This document shows positions 17,946 to 26,244 of a DNA stretch of 64,000 bases, piece by piece. The stretch comes from Pseudonocardia halophobica (GTDB lineage: Bacteria; Actinomycetota; Actinomycetes; Mycobacteriales; Pseudonocardiaceae). The stretch covers positions 62,001-126,000 of the forward strand of contig NZ_BSFQ01000005.1 of the NCBI RefSeq assembly GCF_027922425.1. The letters run 5' to 3'. A program made the position numbers and the translations under genes. Below the pieces are notes generated by a model. That model was not told where the DNA came from, made no database searches, and saw nothing but the letters and a program-made list of their open reading frames with translations. Each line of letters begins with the position of its first letter. Within the stretch, counting starts at the first letter, position 1.

Positions 17946-19073
17946 ATGAGTACGACAGACGAGTTCACCGCGCGGCTGCAGGCCTTCGTCGGCAAGGGAG
18001 AGGGACCGACGACGAGCGGGGTCGTCGACCCCACCGTGATCACCCGGCTGACCGAGGCGCTGGGTGACCGCAATCCCGTCTACTCGGACCCCTCGGCGGC
18101 CGAGAAGAGCCCCCACGGCGAGATCGTGGCCCCGGTCACCGCGCTCATGAGCTGGACCGTCGCGGCCAAGCCGCTCGGCGTTTTCGGCGTGGACGAGGCG
18201 GGCCGCGAGCATTTCCGGCTCGAGGCCGCGCCGAACGGCTCGGCGTCGGCGCGCGCGGCTGACCCGAACGGTGTCGACTGGGGCAGCTCGTTCGAGCTTC
18301 GGGAGTTCCTGAAGGCGGAGGGTTTCGTCGCCCCCGCGGTGACCAACGGGTGGTTCGAGTACGAGCGCTACCTGCGGCCCGGTGAGCGCGTCGTGGTCGG
18401 GCCGTTCACGATCGACGAGATCGTCGGGCCGAAGCGGACCGGTTTGGGTGAGGGCTACTTCATCACCCAGAGCCAGCGGGTCACCGATGCCGAGGGCGAG
18501 CTCGTCGCGGTGATCCGGCAGCGGATCCTGCGGGCGAAGCCGGTCGCCGCGGCCGCAGCCACGGAGGAGAAGGCCCCGTCCGTGCCGACTGCGGGAGGGA
18601 CCGCGGGGGCCGAGGAGGCTCCCGCGCCGACCGTCGAGTGGTCGACCGAGCGGCGCCCGGGGCCCGAGCCGGGTGCCGTGTCGGTGGGGGACACCCTGCC
18701 CGCGCTGGTGGTGGAGCTCACCCCCACCGTGATCGTGGCGGGTGCGATCGCGTCCCAGGACTGGGCCCCGGTCCACCACGACACGGGCTTCGCGCGAAAG
18801 ATGGGACACCCCGACGTGTTCATGAACATCCAGATGAGCACCGGTTTCGTCGGCAGGCTCATCACCGACTGGGCGGGTCCGGGTGCACTCATCGAGGCAC
18901 TGGACATCCGCCTGGGCGTCCCGAACTACGCCTACGACACCATGACGATGACCGGTGAGGTCACGGCGGTGGAGCAGGTGGGTGAGCGGGTCCGCCTCAC
19001 GGTTCCGGTCGTGGCGAGGAACAGCCGCGGCGTTCACATCAGTAGCACGGTCACCCTGACCGTGCCTGCCTGA
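17946..19073 (+). CDS. Double hot-dog MaoC-like (3R)-enoyl-CoA hydratase
   Basis: A 375-residue fusion of two hot-dog domains: an N-terminal FAS1-type dehydratase domain (about 25-160) and a C-terminal MaoC-like domain (about 240-370). They are joined by a linker rich in Ala, Pro and Glu (about 195-235). The C-terminal half has the hydratase-2-like stretch ASQDWAPVHHDTGFARKMGHPDVFMN with the expected Asp and His. It would hydrate an enoyl-CoA. The ATG follows GGAGG. It opens an apparent operon with a small unknown protein, a DUF35 protein and a thiolase-like protein, all spaced by under 50 bases, which points to a hydratase-aldolase module. Confidence 0.88.
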   Translation: MSTTDEFTARLQAFVGKGEGPTTSGVVDPTVITRLTEALGDRNPVYSDPSAAEKSPHGEIVAPVTALMSWTVAAKPLGVFGVDEAGREHFRLEAAPNGSASARAADPNGVDWGSSFELREFLKAEGFVAPAVTNGWFEYERYLRPGERVVVGPFTIDEIVGPKRTGLGEGYFITQSQRVTDAEGELVAVIRQRILRAKPVAAAAATEEKAPSVPTAGGTAGAEEAPAPTVEWSTERRPGPEPGAVSVGDTLPALVVELTPTVIVAGAIASQDWAPVHHDTGFARKMGHPDVFMNIQMSTGFVGRLITDWAGPGALIEALDIRLGVPNYAYDTMTMTGEVTAVEQVGERVRLTVPVVARNSRGVHISSTVTLTVPA

Positions 19074-19118
19074 CGGCCGAGACTCGGCCCCACCCCACAC
19101 AGAGAGGAGCATCGGCCG

Positions 19119-19421
19119 ATGAAGGTCGGTGAGCGGTTCCGTTCGCAGGGCACGACTGCCCAGGTCATCGTCATGAAGGGCACGGACAAGGACATCCAGC
19201 TCAGCTGCGCCGGAGCGGCGATGGTCGGGTTGGGATCACCAGCCGAGGCCGCCGGGGCGCCGCCGGTCGAGACCGGTGAGCCCCTCATCGTCGGAAAGCG
19301 GTACATCGACGACGAGTCCGGTGTCGAGGTCCTGTGCACGGCAGCCGGAGGCGGGCCGCTGCAGATCGACGGTCGCACTCTCGTGACGGCCGTCGCCAAG
19401 CTCTTGCCGTCGAGCGACTGA
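19119..19421 (+). CDS. Small uncharacterised protein in the hydratase-aldolase operon
   Basis: A 100-residue protein with a good AGAGGAG Shine-Dalgarno and coding-like third positions. I do not recognise a family. It has an N-terminal beta-rich part, a Gly/Ala/Pro linker (about 33-55) and a compact C-terminal segment KRYIDDESGVEVLCTAAGGG. There are two cysteines (Cys30, Cys73), not spaced like a zinc ribbon, and no signal peptide or membrane segment. It starts 45 bases after the hydratase and ends 12 bases before the DUF35 gene, so it is very likely co-translated with them and may be an accessory subunit. That role is inference only. Confidence 0.75.
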   Translation: MKVGERFRSQGTTAQVIVMKGTDKDIQLSCAGAAMVGLGSPAEAAGAPPVETGEPLIVGKRYIDDESGVEVLCTAAGGGPLQIDGRTLVTAVAKLLPSSD

Positions 19422-19433
19422 GCGGGGCGGGCG

Positions 19434-19877
19434 ATGAGCGAGATCACGGATCAGCAGGTGGCCGACAGGCTGCCGGACATGTGGCTGGACCGCGACAACG
19501 TCGAGTTCTACCGGGGGTTGCTGCAGCGCAGGCTGCTGATCAACCGGTGCGCGGACTGTGGGAGATGGCAGCAGCCCCCGTTCCCGATCTGCCCGAGCTG
19601 CTGGTCGGACGACGTGCGGCCCACCGAGGTCAGCGGCGAGGGGACGATCCATTCGTTCACCATCCTGCGCGCGGGTCCCCCGCTCCCGGGGGTGGACTAC
19701 GCCTCAGGGCATCCGGTGGTCGTCGTGGAGCTCGCCGAGCAGCAGGGCGTCCGCGTCACCGCGACGACCGCCGACGTGGCGCACGAGGAGCTGCGGGTGG
19801 GCATGCCGGTGACGTTGACCTGGGTCGATCGCGGCGGCGAGCCGGTACCCGCCTTCCGGCCGGCGGCGAGCGCGTGA
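19434..19877 (+). CDS. DUF35 zinc-ribbon / OB-fold protein
   Basis: A 147-residue protein with an N-terminal helix, a rubredoxin-like zinc ribbon (Cys39, Cys42, Cys53, Cys56) and a C-terminal OB fold (about 62-135). DUF35 proteins partner with thiolase-fold enzymes; in cholesterol side-chain breakdown the DUF35 domain of ChsH2 binds and activates the aldolase Ltp2. Here a thiolase-like gene begins 25 bases downstream and a hot-dog hydratase lies upstream, giving the same three parts as separate genes. It is therefore probably an obligatory subunit of the next enzyme. Confidence 0.92.
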   Translation: MSEITDQQVADRLPDMWLDRDNVEFYRGLLQRRLLINRCADCGRWQQPPFPICPSCWSDDVRPTEVSGEGTIHSFTILRAGPPLPGVDYASGHPVVVVELAEQQGVRVTATTADVAHEELRVGMPVTLTWVDRGGEPVPAFRPAASA

Positions 19878-19902
19878 GCCGGGCGCACGAACAGGAGAGG
19901 CA

Positions 19903-21078
19903 GTGGGAACGATGACCGTGCGGTACCCGGTCCGGGACCAGGTCGCGATCGTGGGAGTGGGCACCACGCCGTACTCGCGTGACAGCGGCAAGAGCGAGAT
20001 GGGGCTGGTGGTCGACGCCGCCCGCGCGGCGATCAAGGACGCCGGCCTCACGGCGAAGGACGTCGACGGCATCGCGGGCACGTGGGTGCGGGCCGAGCTC
20101 GCCCAGGCGGCGCTCGGGATCCCCGCCGTGAACTACTACCTGAACACGCGGCTGCCCCCGTTCAGCCAGCAGGTCGTCGCCGGTATCAATGCCGTGTTCT
20201 CGGGCCTGTGCGACACGATGCTGGTGTACCACTGCGCGTACCGGATGGGGGGAACGTCGAGGTCCGCGGGCGGTGACCCGTTCCGGGTGTCGCGCCGCGG
20301 CATGCCGCGGCCGCTCAGTCCCTTCCCGGACACGATCACCGGCGCTGCGTGCTACGCCAGCTGGGCCAACCGCTACATCGAGGAGTACGGCGCGAGCCGC
20401 GAGGACCTCGGCCGCATCGCCATCAACAACCGGACCAACGCCGGTCACAACGAGCACGCCGCGGCGCGCAAGCCACTGACCATGGACGAGTACCTCGGCG
20501 CCCGCATGGTGCGAGACCCGCTCACCGTATTCGACATGGACTACACGATCGACGGCGCGGACGCGTTCATCATCACCACCGCGGAGCGGGCGCGGGACCT
20601 GCCGCAGAAGCCCGTCATCGTGCACGCCGCCGTGCTGGGGCAGACCGACCACGGTGTCGAGGAGGACCTGCCGGACCTCACCGACACCGGGCTCAAGGTC
20701 GCGGCCGACGCGCTGTGGGCGCGCAGCGAGCTCACGCTGGACGACGTCGACGTCTTCATGCCCTACGACGGATTCTCGGTCATCACCCTGAAGTGGTTCG
20801 AGGCCATCGGCTACTGCGGCGTCGGTGAGGCGCCGGGCTTCGTCATGGACAACTGGAACGAGGACGCGGACCGCATCGAGATCCGCGGGCGGGTGTCGGT
20901 GAACCCGCACGGCGGCAGTCTGTCGGAGGGCGCGTCGCAGTCCGCGGGGCACATGCGCGAGGCGGTGAACCAGCTCCGCGGCCAGGCGAGCGGACTCCAG
21001 GTGGAGGGTGCCCGCACGGCGCTCGTGGCCCCCGGCGGGTTCTTCTACAACGCCGGAGCGATGCTCTTCCGCACCTGA
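19903..21078 (+). CDS. Thiolase-like lipid-transfer protein / Ltp2-type aldolase
   Basis: A 391-residue thiolase-fold protein of the SCP-x/Ltp2 branch. The HGG motif is in VNPHGGSLSEGASQ. Where true thiolases have the C-terminal catalytic Cys-x-Gly, this protein reads APGGFFYNAGAML, and no nucleophilic Cys matches the CxS position either. Tyr-containing YDGFSVITLKWFEAIGYC corresponds to the Ltp2 region carrying active-site Tyr. It is thus expected to perform a retro-aldol cleavage of a beta-hydroxyacyl-CoA rather than thiolysis, with the adjacent DUF35 protein. GTG start at 19903, with an in-frame ATG nine bases later. Confidence 0.88.
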   Translation: MGTMTVRYPVRDQVAIVGVGTTPYSRDSGKSEMGLVVDAARAAIKDAGLTAKDVDGIAGTWVRAELAQAALGIPAVNYYLNTRLPPFSQQVVAGINAVFSGLCDTMLVYHCAYRMGGTSRSAGGDPFRVSRRGMPRPLSPFPDTITGAACYASWANRYIEEYGASREDLGRIAINNRTNAGHNEHAAARKPLTMDEYLGARMVRDPLTVFDMDYTIDGADAFIITTAERARDLPQKPVIVHAAVLGQTDHGVEEDLPDLTDTGLKVAADALWARSELTLDDVDVFMPYDGFSVITLKWFEAIGYCGVGEAPGFVMDNWNEDADRIEIRGRVSVNPHGGSLSEGASQSAGHMREAVNQLRGQASGLQVEGARTALVAPGGFFYNAGAMLFRT

Positions 21079-21183
21079 GCCACGGCGCGTGGCGTTCGCT
21101 CACCGAATCGACCCGTGCGGCGGAGTGGCTCGAGGTCCCGAGAGTCGCTCAGCCGAGACGGTCTCCGAGAGAGGTCTCCCCCC

Positions 21184-21639
21184 ATGGCCAGATCACTTCA
21201 CCTGCCCGTGGACTTCGGGCACGTCCTGATGTTCCGGCGGGCGGTCGGCTACCCGGACGACGGTGTGCTCGACAGCGCGGACCCGCCTGCGCCGCCGCCG
21301 ACGTTCGTGGCGTCGAGCGCGCACTTCGACGCGGACTACCCGCTGCGGCCGCGAGCCGGTGCGCCATGGCCGCCGGGCAACCGCGGCGGTGCGTCGAGCG
21401 GCGAGGAGTCGAACAGTCGGATGCTCCACGCCGAGCAGCACTACGACTTTCATCGCCAGCCCCGTGTGGGGGAGGTGCTCACCGCCGAGATCCGCGACGG
21501 TGCCACGTGGACGAAGGAGGGGCGTCAGGGGACGATGCAGTTCGCCGAGATCCTCACCGAGTTCCGCGACGAGGCAGGGGAGCCGGTCGTCACCAGCCGT
21601 GCGGTTCGGGTGACGCTCCCGCCCCAGGGACAGTCGTGA
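21184..21639 (+). CDS. FAS1-type hot-dog dehydratase subunit (MaoC N-terminal domain)
   Basis: A 151-residue single hot-dog domain of the FAS1-DH/HTD2 type. It has the typical start FRRAVGYPDD and the core LHAEQHYDFHRQPRVGEVL, but lacks the hydratase catalytic Asp/His pair. GAGAGG precedes the ATG. Its stop codon overlaps the GTG start of the next gene (GTGA), and such pairs form heterodimeric (R)-hydratases like HadA-HadB or ChsH1-ChsH2. This would be the substrate-binding, non-catalytic half. Confidence 0.85.
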   Translation: MARSLHLPVDFGHVLMFRRAVGYPDDGVLDSADPPAPPPTFVASSAHFDADYPLRPRAGAPWPPGNRGGASSGEESNSRMLHAEQHYDFHRQPRVGEVLTAEIRDGATWTKEGRQGTMQFAEILTEFRDEAGEPVVTSRAVRVTLPPQGQS

Positions 21640-22064
21640 CGACGCCGATCCCGTCCATCGCCACCGCGCGGCCGGGAACCTCCGTCGAGGTGGTCGTGGC
21701 CGACGGGCTCACCCGGACCCAGATCGTGCAGTATGCGGGCGCGTCCGGGGACTTCAACCCGCTCCACACGGACGAGGTGTACGCCACCGAGACCGCCGGC
21801 TACCCGGCCACCGTCGCTCACGGCATGCTGACCATGGGACTCACCGGCCGTGCCGTGACGGACTGGGTGGGGGAGGGCCGCCTCTCGTCGTTCTCGGTCC
21901 GATTCCTCTCGCCCGTCTTCCCAGGAGACGTCCTGACCACTCGAATGACCATCGAGGACAGCCGTCCGGTGGGGGACGGGACGGAGGTTCGGGTGGCCGT
22001 GGAGACGGTCAACGCCTCGGGGACCCCGGTGGTGCGCGGACTCGCGGTCGCGGTGGTGGACTGA
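21636..22064 (+). CDS. MaoC-like hot-dog hydratase, catalytic subunit
   Basis: A 142-residue hot-dog protein with the full hydratase-2 motif: YAGASGDFNPLHTDEVYA (Asp and His catalytic) followed by YPATVAHGMLTM. The GTG start overlaps the previous stop by four bases, so the two subunits are translationally coupled. It would hydrate a trans-2-enoyl-CoA to the (R)-3-hydroxyacyl-CoA, which the Ltp2-like aldolase upstream could then split. Confidence 0.9.
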   Translation: MTTPIPSIATARPGTSVEVVVADGLTRTQIVQYAGASGDFNPLHTDEVYATETAGYPATVAHGMLTMGLTGRAVTDWVGEGRLSSFSVRFLSPVFPGDVLTTRMTIEDSRPVGDGTEVRVAVETVNASGTPVVRGLAVAVVD

Positions 22065-22174
22065 CGCACCTCGAGAGCCCGGCTTCGGTCCGGACGGGCG
22101 CTCGTCACGGGGTCTCCTGACCCAGCAGATCAGCCGAGAGGTGCCGCAGTGACGCACCTCCCGCATCGAACCGA

Positions 22175-23023
22175 GTGGATGGTGACGCGATGACGCTCTC
22201 CGACGTCGAGAACCAGGGCCTCGAAGGGCCCTGGGAGCAGCTGCAGGTACGCCGCGACGGCGCCGTGCTCTGGATCGAGATGAACAACCCGGCGGCGCTC
22301 AACGCGGTGAGCCCGGTCATGCAGGCCGAGCTGCACCGGGTGTGGGTCGGCTATGACAGGGACCCGTCGCTGCACGTCGCTGTCTTGATCGGTGCCGGTG
22401 AGCGGGCGTTCTGCTCGGGCGCCGACGTCGGTGCCGTGGCGGACACCGCGCGGCGGCGGACGAGCGACTACGACCGCGAGAGCAGCTTCAGCCCCGCGCA
22501 CGCCGGGGTCACCAAACCCGTGATCTGCGTGGTCAACGGTGTCTGCGCGGGGGCAGGCCTGCACTTCGTGGCAGATTGCGACTTCACGATCTGCTCGGAC
22601 AACGCCACCTTCGTCGACACCCACGTGAGTGTCGGGCAGGTGTCCGCCCTCGAGCCGATCGGACTCGCCAAACGGATCCCCCTCGGGTCCGTCATGCGCA
22701 TGGTCCTGGTGGGTAGGAACGAGCGCGTCACGGCGCAGCGCGCCTACGAGCTGGGACTGGTCACCGAGGTGGTGCCGAAGGACCAGCTTCGTGAGCGGGC
22801 GGGCCAGCTGGCGGGGTGGGTCGCGGCAGGCTCTCCGGCGGCGATCCGGACCAGCCGGGAGGCGATCTACGACGCGACCGTGAACGACGACCTCGCCGCC
22901 CTGCGCCGCGGCTACGTCCTGCTCCGGTCGCACGCGGACCACCACCCGGACGCCCAGGAGGGCCCAAAGGCCTTCTTCGAGCGTCGCGAGCCGAAATGGG
23001 CGCCGCTCGAGGACTCGCGGTGA
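22175..23023 (+). CDS. Enoyl-CoA hydratase/isomerase (crotonase family)
   Basis: A 282-residue crotonase. The oxyanion-hole segments are visible (GAGERAFCSGADV near residue 75 and NGVCAGAGLHFVADCD near residue 120), followed by the C-terminal AIYDATVNDDLAALRRGYV. The first crotonase acid (Glu) position lies in THVSVGQVSALEP. The GTG at 22175 or the ATG at 22190 could be the start; neither has a clear Shine-Dalgarno. A weak box GGGTCTCCTG lies about 55 bases upstream. Role: hydration, isomerisation or ring cleavage of a CoA ester. Confidence 0.88.
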   Translation: MDGDAMTLSDVENQGLEGPWEQLQVRRDGAVLWIEMNNPAALNAVSPVMQAELHRVWVGYDRDPSLHVAVLIGAGERAFCSGADVGAVADTARRRTSDYDRESSFSPAHAGVTKPVICVVNGVCAGAGLHFVADCDFTICSDNATFVDTHVSVGQVSALEPIGLAKRIPLGSVMRMVLVGRNERVTAQRAYELGLVTEVVPKDQLRERAGQLAGWVAAGSPAAIRTSREAIYDATVNDDLAALRRGYVLLRSHADHHPDAQEGPKAFFERREPKWAPLEDSR

Positions 23024-23217
23024 CGGTGTCGGGGACCGGTCAGTCTCCGCCGCGGTGAGAGGGCAGTCGGCGCCGGAGCGCAGACACACGCGCCCGGCAC
23101 CGACCGTGCCGGACTGCGCTCCATCCCCAGTCGCGACGACCCGGACGTGTTCCTCCGGGTCCCAGGAGCGCCCTCAGGTGCCTTGACCGGCCTCGACGCC
23201 CCGCCTACCCTTCAAAA

Positions 23218-23227
23218 GAGTACACTT
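23218..23227 (+). promoter_or_regulatory. SAGKNNMCTS box (site 7)
   Basis: GAGTACACTT contains TACACT as possible -10, about 80 bases before the MFS start. It lies in a 282-base gap that shows nothing else. Confidence 0.45.
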
Positions 23228-23305
23228 TGACGACGTTGTTGAAGGGCTGACTGATATGCAGCACTCCACGATGGGATGTCGTGTAGGCCGATCGGGGCTC
23301 GGCGC

Positions 23306-24655
23306 ATGACCGCCGGATCGGGCGCGGAACCGGTGCGGGCGGACCCCGCACCCCAACGTGAGGACCACAAGAGGGTGCGCCGGGCGAGCATCGCCGGCCT
23401 CGCCGGGTCCATGATCGAGTACTACGACTTCGGGTCGTACGCCTTCCTGGTCGTCTTCATCGGACCGCTGTTCTTCCCGGAAGACAACTCGCTGATCTCG
23501 ATCCTCGCCACCTACGGGGTGTTCGCGGTCGGGTACTTCGCCCGTCCGCTCGGGGCGCTCTTCTTCGGTGGGTTCGGCGACCGGCGCGGCCGGCGGGCCG
23601 CTCTACTGGTCACCGTGGTCGGCATGGGGTGTGCCACCGCCGCAATGGGTGTTCTGCCGACGCACGACTCGATCGGCGTGGCGGCCCCGATCCTGCTGGT
23701 CCTCCTGCGGTTGGGGCAGGGCTTCTGCGCAGGTGGTGAGCAGGCGGGCGCGGCGACATTGATCGCGGAGTCGGGTGGCGGGCGCCGACACGGCCTGTTC
23801 CAGGCCTTCGCTCCCGCCGGGGCGACGCTGGGCAGCGCGACAGCCCCGGCCGTGGTCGGCCTCACCACCGCTGTTCTGGGCACGGACGCCATGGCCGCGT
23901 GGGGATGGCGAATCCCGCTGCTCCTCTCCGTGGTCCTGACGGTCGTCGTGCTGGTGCTTCGACTGCGGGTCCAGGAGTCCGAGGACTTCACGGCGCTCGC
24001 GAAGACCGATCGGGTGGCCCGCTCGCCCTTGCGCGGGACCGTCAAGGTGCACTGGCGTCGGATCCTGGCGGTCATCCTGCTGGCCCTGGCCGTCAACGCC
24101 CCGGGCGCTGTGTTGCTGAACTACATGAACGTCTTCCTCATCAACACGGTGCAGCTGCCCAGGACGACCGTGTTCTGGATGTCGGCCGTCTGCATCGCGC
24201 TCGGCACGTCCGGCTACTTCCTCGGGGGAATCCTGACCGACCGGTTCGGGGCGACCCGGGTCGTGGTGGGCGGCCTCGCGGCCGTGGCGGCCGTGATCTA
24301 TCCGATGTTCCTGCTGGTCCAGGGAGGCCGGCCGGTGGGGTTCATCGGCGTCGTCTACACGGTGGCCCTGATCTGCTACTCGATCGCCACCACACCGGTC
24401 TACGCCATCGCCACGCGAGCCTTCCCCACGCGGTTCCGGTACTCCGGCGTGGCCGTCGGCATGAACATCGGCGGGGCGCTGGGTGCCGGCCTGGCACCCC
24501 TCGCGGCGGCATCGCTGGTCGCGTCGACCGGCAGCCCGCAGTCACCGGCCCTGCTCGTCGTCGGGGTCGCCCTACTGGGTGTCACGGTCGCGCTCGCCGT
24601 GAGCCGCTCCGCAGCCCTGCGCGGTGAGCAGTCGAGCGAGGCGGGACGCCCCTGA
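23306..24655 (+). CDS. MFS transporter, metabolite:H+ symporter (MHS) family
   Basis: A 449-residue permease with 12 hydrophobic segments. The first helix carries the MHS mark GSMIEYYDFGSYAFL and the loop after helix 2 reads GGFGDRRGRRAAL. MHS members import carboxylates such as shikimate, ketoglutarate, citrate or proline betaine. The ATG of MTAGSG is preferred to one 30 bases upstream, since the extra residues lack support. It is the third MFS carrier in the cluster and may import a carboxylated substrate. Confidence 0.9.
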   Translation: MTAGSGAEPVRADPAPQREDHKRVRRASIAGLAGSMIEYYDFGSYAFLVVFIGPLFFPEDNSLISILATYGVFAVGYFARPLGALFFGGFGDRRGRRAALLVTVVGMGCATAAMGVLPTHDSIGVAAPILLVLLRLGQGFCAGGEQAGAATLIAESGGGRRHGLFQAFAPAGATLGSATAPAVVGLTTAVLGTDAMAAWGWRIPLLLSVVLTVVVLVLRLRVQESEDFTALAKTDRVARSPLRGTVKVHWRRILAVILLALAVNAPGAVLLNYMNVFLINTVQLPRTTVFWMSAVCIALGTSGYFLGGILTDRFGATRVVVGGLAAVAAVIYPMFLLVQGGRPVGFIGVVYTVALICYSIATTPVYAIATRAFPTRFRYSGVAVGMNIGGALGAGLAPLAAASLVASTGSPQSPALLVVGVALLGVTVALAVSRSAALRGEQSSEAGRP

Positions 24656-24679
24656 CGGGGTCCGGTCACCCCCGTCGGT

Positions 24680-24714
24680 GTCTGCGGCGGCCGATCTCGT
24701 CGGCCGCCGCAGAC
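24680..24714. terminator. Bidirectional hairpin between convergent genes
   Basis: Perfect 15-bp arms (GTCTGCGGCGGCCGA and complement) with loop TCTCG lie between the forward MFS gene and the reverse SnoaL-like gene, whose stop codon is seven bases away. Confidence 0.8.
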
Positions 24715-24720
24715 CCGTCT

Positions 24721-25254
24721 CTAGGTGATGGTCGGATCGTCGGTCCCCTCGAAGACTGCGCCGTTGGCCAGCCAGTTCGCGTTGAGGGTCAGGCGGGAGC
24801 CGGGCCAGGCGGTGTTCGGGTTGTACCGCTTGCACGTCTTGTGCTTGATCTTCCAGCCGTCCGGGGTCCGGACGACCACGTCGCGGTACTCGACGTCGAT
24901 GACGAGCTGGTCGGGCATCGGGCACAGCACCTTCGACCGCACCACCGCCTCGTCCTCCGACACGTCCTCGACCAGGCTGCTCACGATGATGTGCTGGAAC
25001 GGGCCGTCCGCGCCGTAGACCACGACCTCCCGGAACTGCCGGATGATCTCGTCCGCGCCGACGAACGGTGAGAGCCCGCGCGGCGGGTCCAGCCGGTGGT
25101 CGCGAAAGTCCAGCACCGCATCCTCGGTGAGGATGGACCGCAGCGCGTCGAAGTCCTTATCGTCGAGGTGGAAGCCGTACCGTTCGACGGTCTCCCTGAT
25201 GGCGAGCCTGTCCTCCAGAGTGCGTTTCACGGCGTCCGGGGTGGAAGCGGTCAT
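24721..25254 (-). CDS. SnoaL-like / NTF2-fold protein
   Basis: A 177-residue cone-fold protein. Family marks are RLAIRETVERYGFHLDDKDFDALRSIL at the N-terminus, DFRDHR in the first strands and the VRTPDGWKIKHKTCKRY hairpin near the end. The start is the ATG before ACTGCATCC-type codons (MTASTPDA); longer frames upstream are not supported. Similar proteins act as isomerases, dehydratases or steroid delta-isomerase relatives. Nearest neighbour on the same strand is a cupin 287 bases upstream. Confidence 0.82.
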   Translation of the reverse strand: MTASTPDAVKRTLEDRLAIRETVERYGFHLDDKDFDALRSILTEDAVLDFRDHRLDPPRGLSPFVGADEIIRQFREVVVYGADGPFQHIIVSSLVEDVSEDEAVVRSKVLCPMPDQLVIDVEYRDVVVRTPDGWKIKHKTCKRYNPNTAWPGSRLTLNANWLANGAVFEGTDDPTIT

Positions 25255-25283
25255 TGCTCTCGTCCGTCCTCTCGCGAGATCAT

Positions 25284-25305
25284 CGCACGACATCTGCGTC
25301 GTGCG
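25284..25305. promoter_or_regulatory. Inverted repeat upstream of the SnoaL-like gene
   Basis: CGCACGAC and GTCGTGCG with a 6-base spacer lie 30 bases before the reverse SnoaL start. This could be an operator or the end of the upstream cupin transcript. Confidence 0.35.
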
Positions 25306-25541
25306 GGCCCGACTCACGGCCGACGCGGGCCGAGGTGTCGCCGCCACGAGCGGCACGGCCGGCCTCCCAACGCACGACACCTCCCGCCGGCCGGCCCGTG
25401 TCGTGTCGGAGCACGAGGCGGGCCTGCCGGGGGAGGTGCGTGACGAAGTCCGGCCGCCTCACCCGGAGATAGGGCGGGACATCGGGCGGCTGTACCGAAC
25501 GCACTGTGTGCAGCGCGTCCGAGGTGCGGGGAAGCTGTCGG

Positions 25542-25943
25542 TCAGGGCTCCAGCCCGAACGCGATCGTCGCCATCGTGCACGGCTCGTCACCGGTCTTCC
25601 AACCGTGCATCGTGCCCTCCAGCACGAAGAAGTCACCGGGCTCGAGCGTGACCTCCTCGGCCTCGAGCACGCTGACGACGGTGCCGGAGAGGATCGCGCT
25701 GAAGCTGATCGCGTCGGTGCGGTGCAGGGGTGCGTCGGTGTGCGGGGCGAACCGGCTGAAGATCCAGTTGGCGTTGCCCGGAGGCAGGCCGATGTCGAGC
25801 GCGGCCACATCGGTAGGACGATCGACCTTGGGCGGGAACTCGGTCAGGGTCCACAGTGGTGTGGTCTTCTCGATGTCGAGCTCGTCCCGCCGCGTCACGG
25901 CGGAACGCCCCTGCTCGTCGACTCCTGCGACGACCAACTTCAT
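25542..25943 (-). CDS. Cupin-domain protein
   Basis: A 133-residue single-domain cupin. Motif 1 spans APHTDAPLHRTDAISFSAILSG with two His as metal ligands, and motif 2 is LEPGDFFVLEGTMHGW with the third His. Such proteins are dioxygenases, isomerases or ligand-binding proteins, and the metal and reaction are unknown. It sits between two SnoaL-like genes and a GMC oxidoreductase, all reverse, a set common in alicyclic and steroid-type degradation regions. Confidence 0.85.
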   Translation of the reverse strand: MKLVVAGVDEQGRSAVTRRDELDIEKTTPLWTLTEFPPKVDRPTDVAALDIGLPPGNANWIFSRFAPHTDAPLHRTDAISFSAILSGTVVSVLEAEEVTLEPGDFFVLEGTMHGWKTGDEPCTMATIAFGLEP

Positions 25944-26244
25944 TGATGATCACTACCTCTCGTTCGACAGATCCGGTCGCGGACCTGGACGGTCCTGCCG
26001 GCGACCTGGGAGCGCGTGCCACGGGCGGACCCTCGAGGATCGGACAGTGGAAGGGGATCCACCCCTCAGCAGCGCGATATCAGGATACTGAGTGTGCCGG
26101 GCGCGAGCAAGGGAGAAAGGGCTCGTCAGCCCTTGGTCGCCCCGTGATCCACCTGCTCGTTCAGAGCGGGGGCCGGTGCGGCGACGGGTGCGCGGCCAAT
26201 GAACGTCAGGCTCCTCGGCCGCGCCGTCCTGGCCGCCCCTCCGG
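25944..26244. promoter_or_regulatory. Intergenic region with SAGKNNMCTS box (site 8) and small hairpin
   Basis: No gene is visible. CAGGATACTG (26081-26090) reads CAGTATCCTG toward the cupin gene and offers TATCCT as -10. AAGGGCT/AGCCCTT (26117-26134) is a 7-bp hairpin that may end the GMC transcript. Confidence 0.4.

Noticed and set aside
19903..21078. Inactivated thiolase pseudogene
   Set aside because: Loss of the thiolase Cys is normal in the Ltp2/SCP-x-like aldolase branch, and the reading frame and partner genes are intact.
22110..22119. GGGTCTCCTG as a nineteenth pathway box
   Set aside because: It fits only a looser form of the consensus (G at position 2), lacks a good -10 (TCTCCT) and lies in a short gap within a probable operon.
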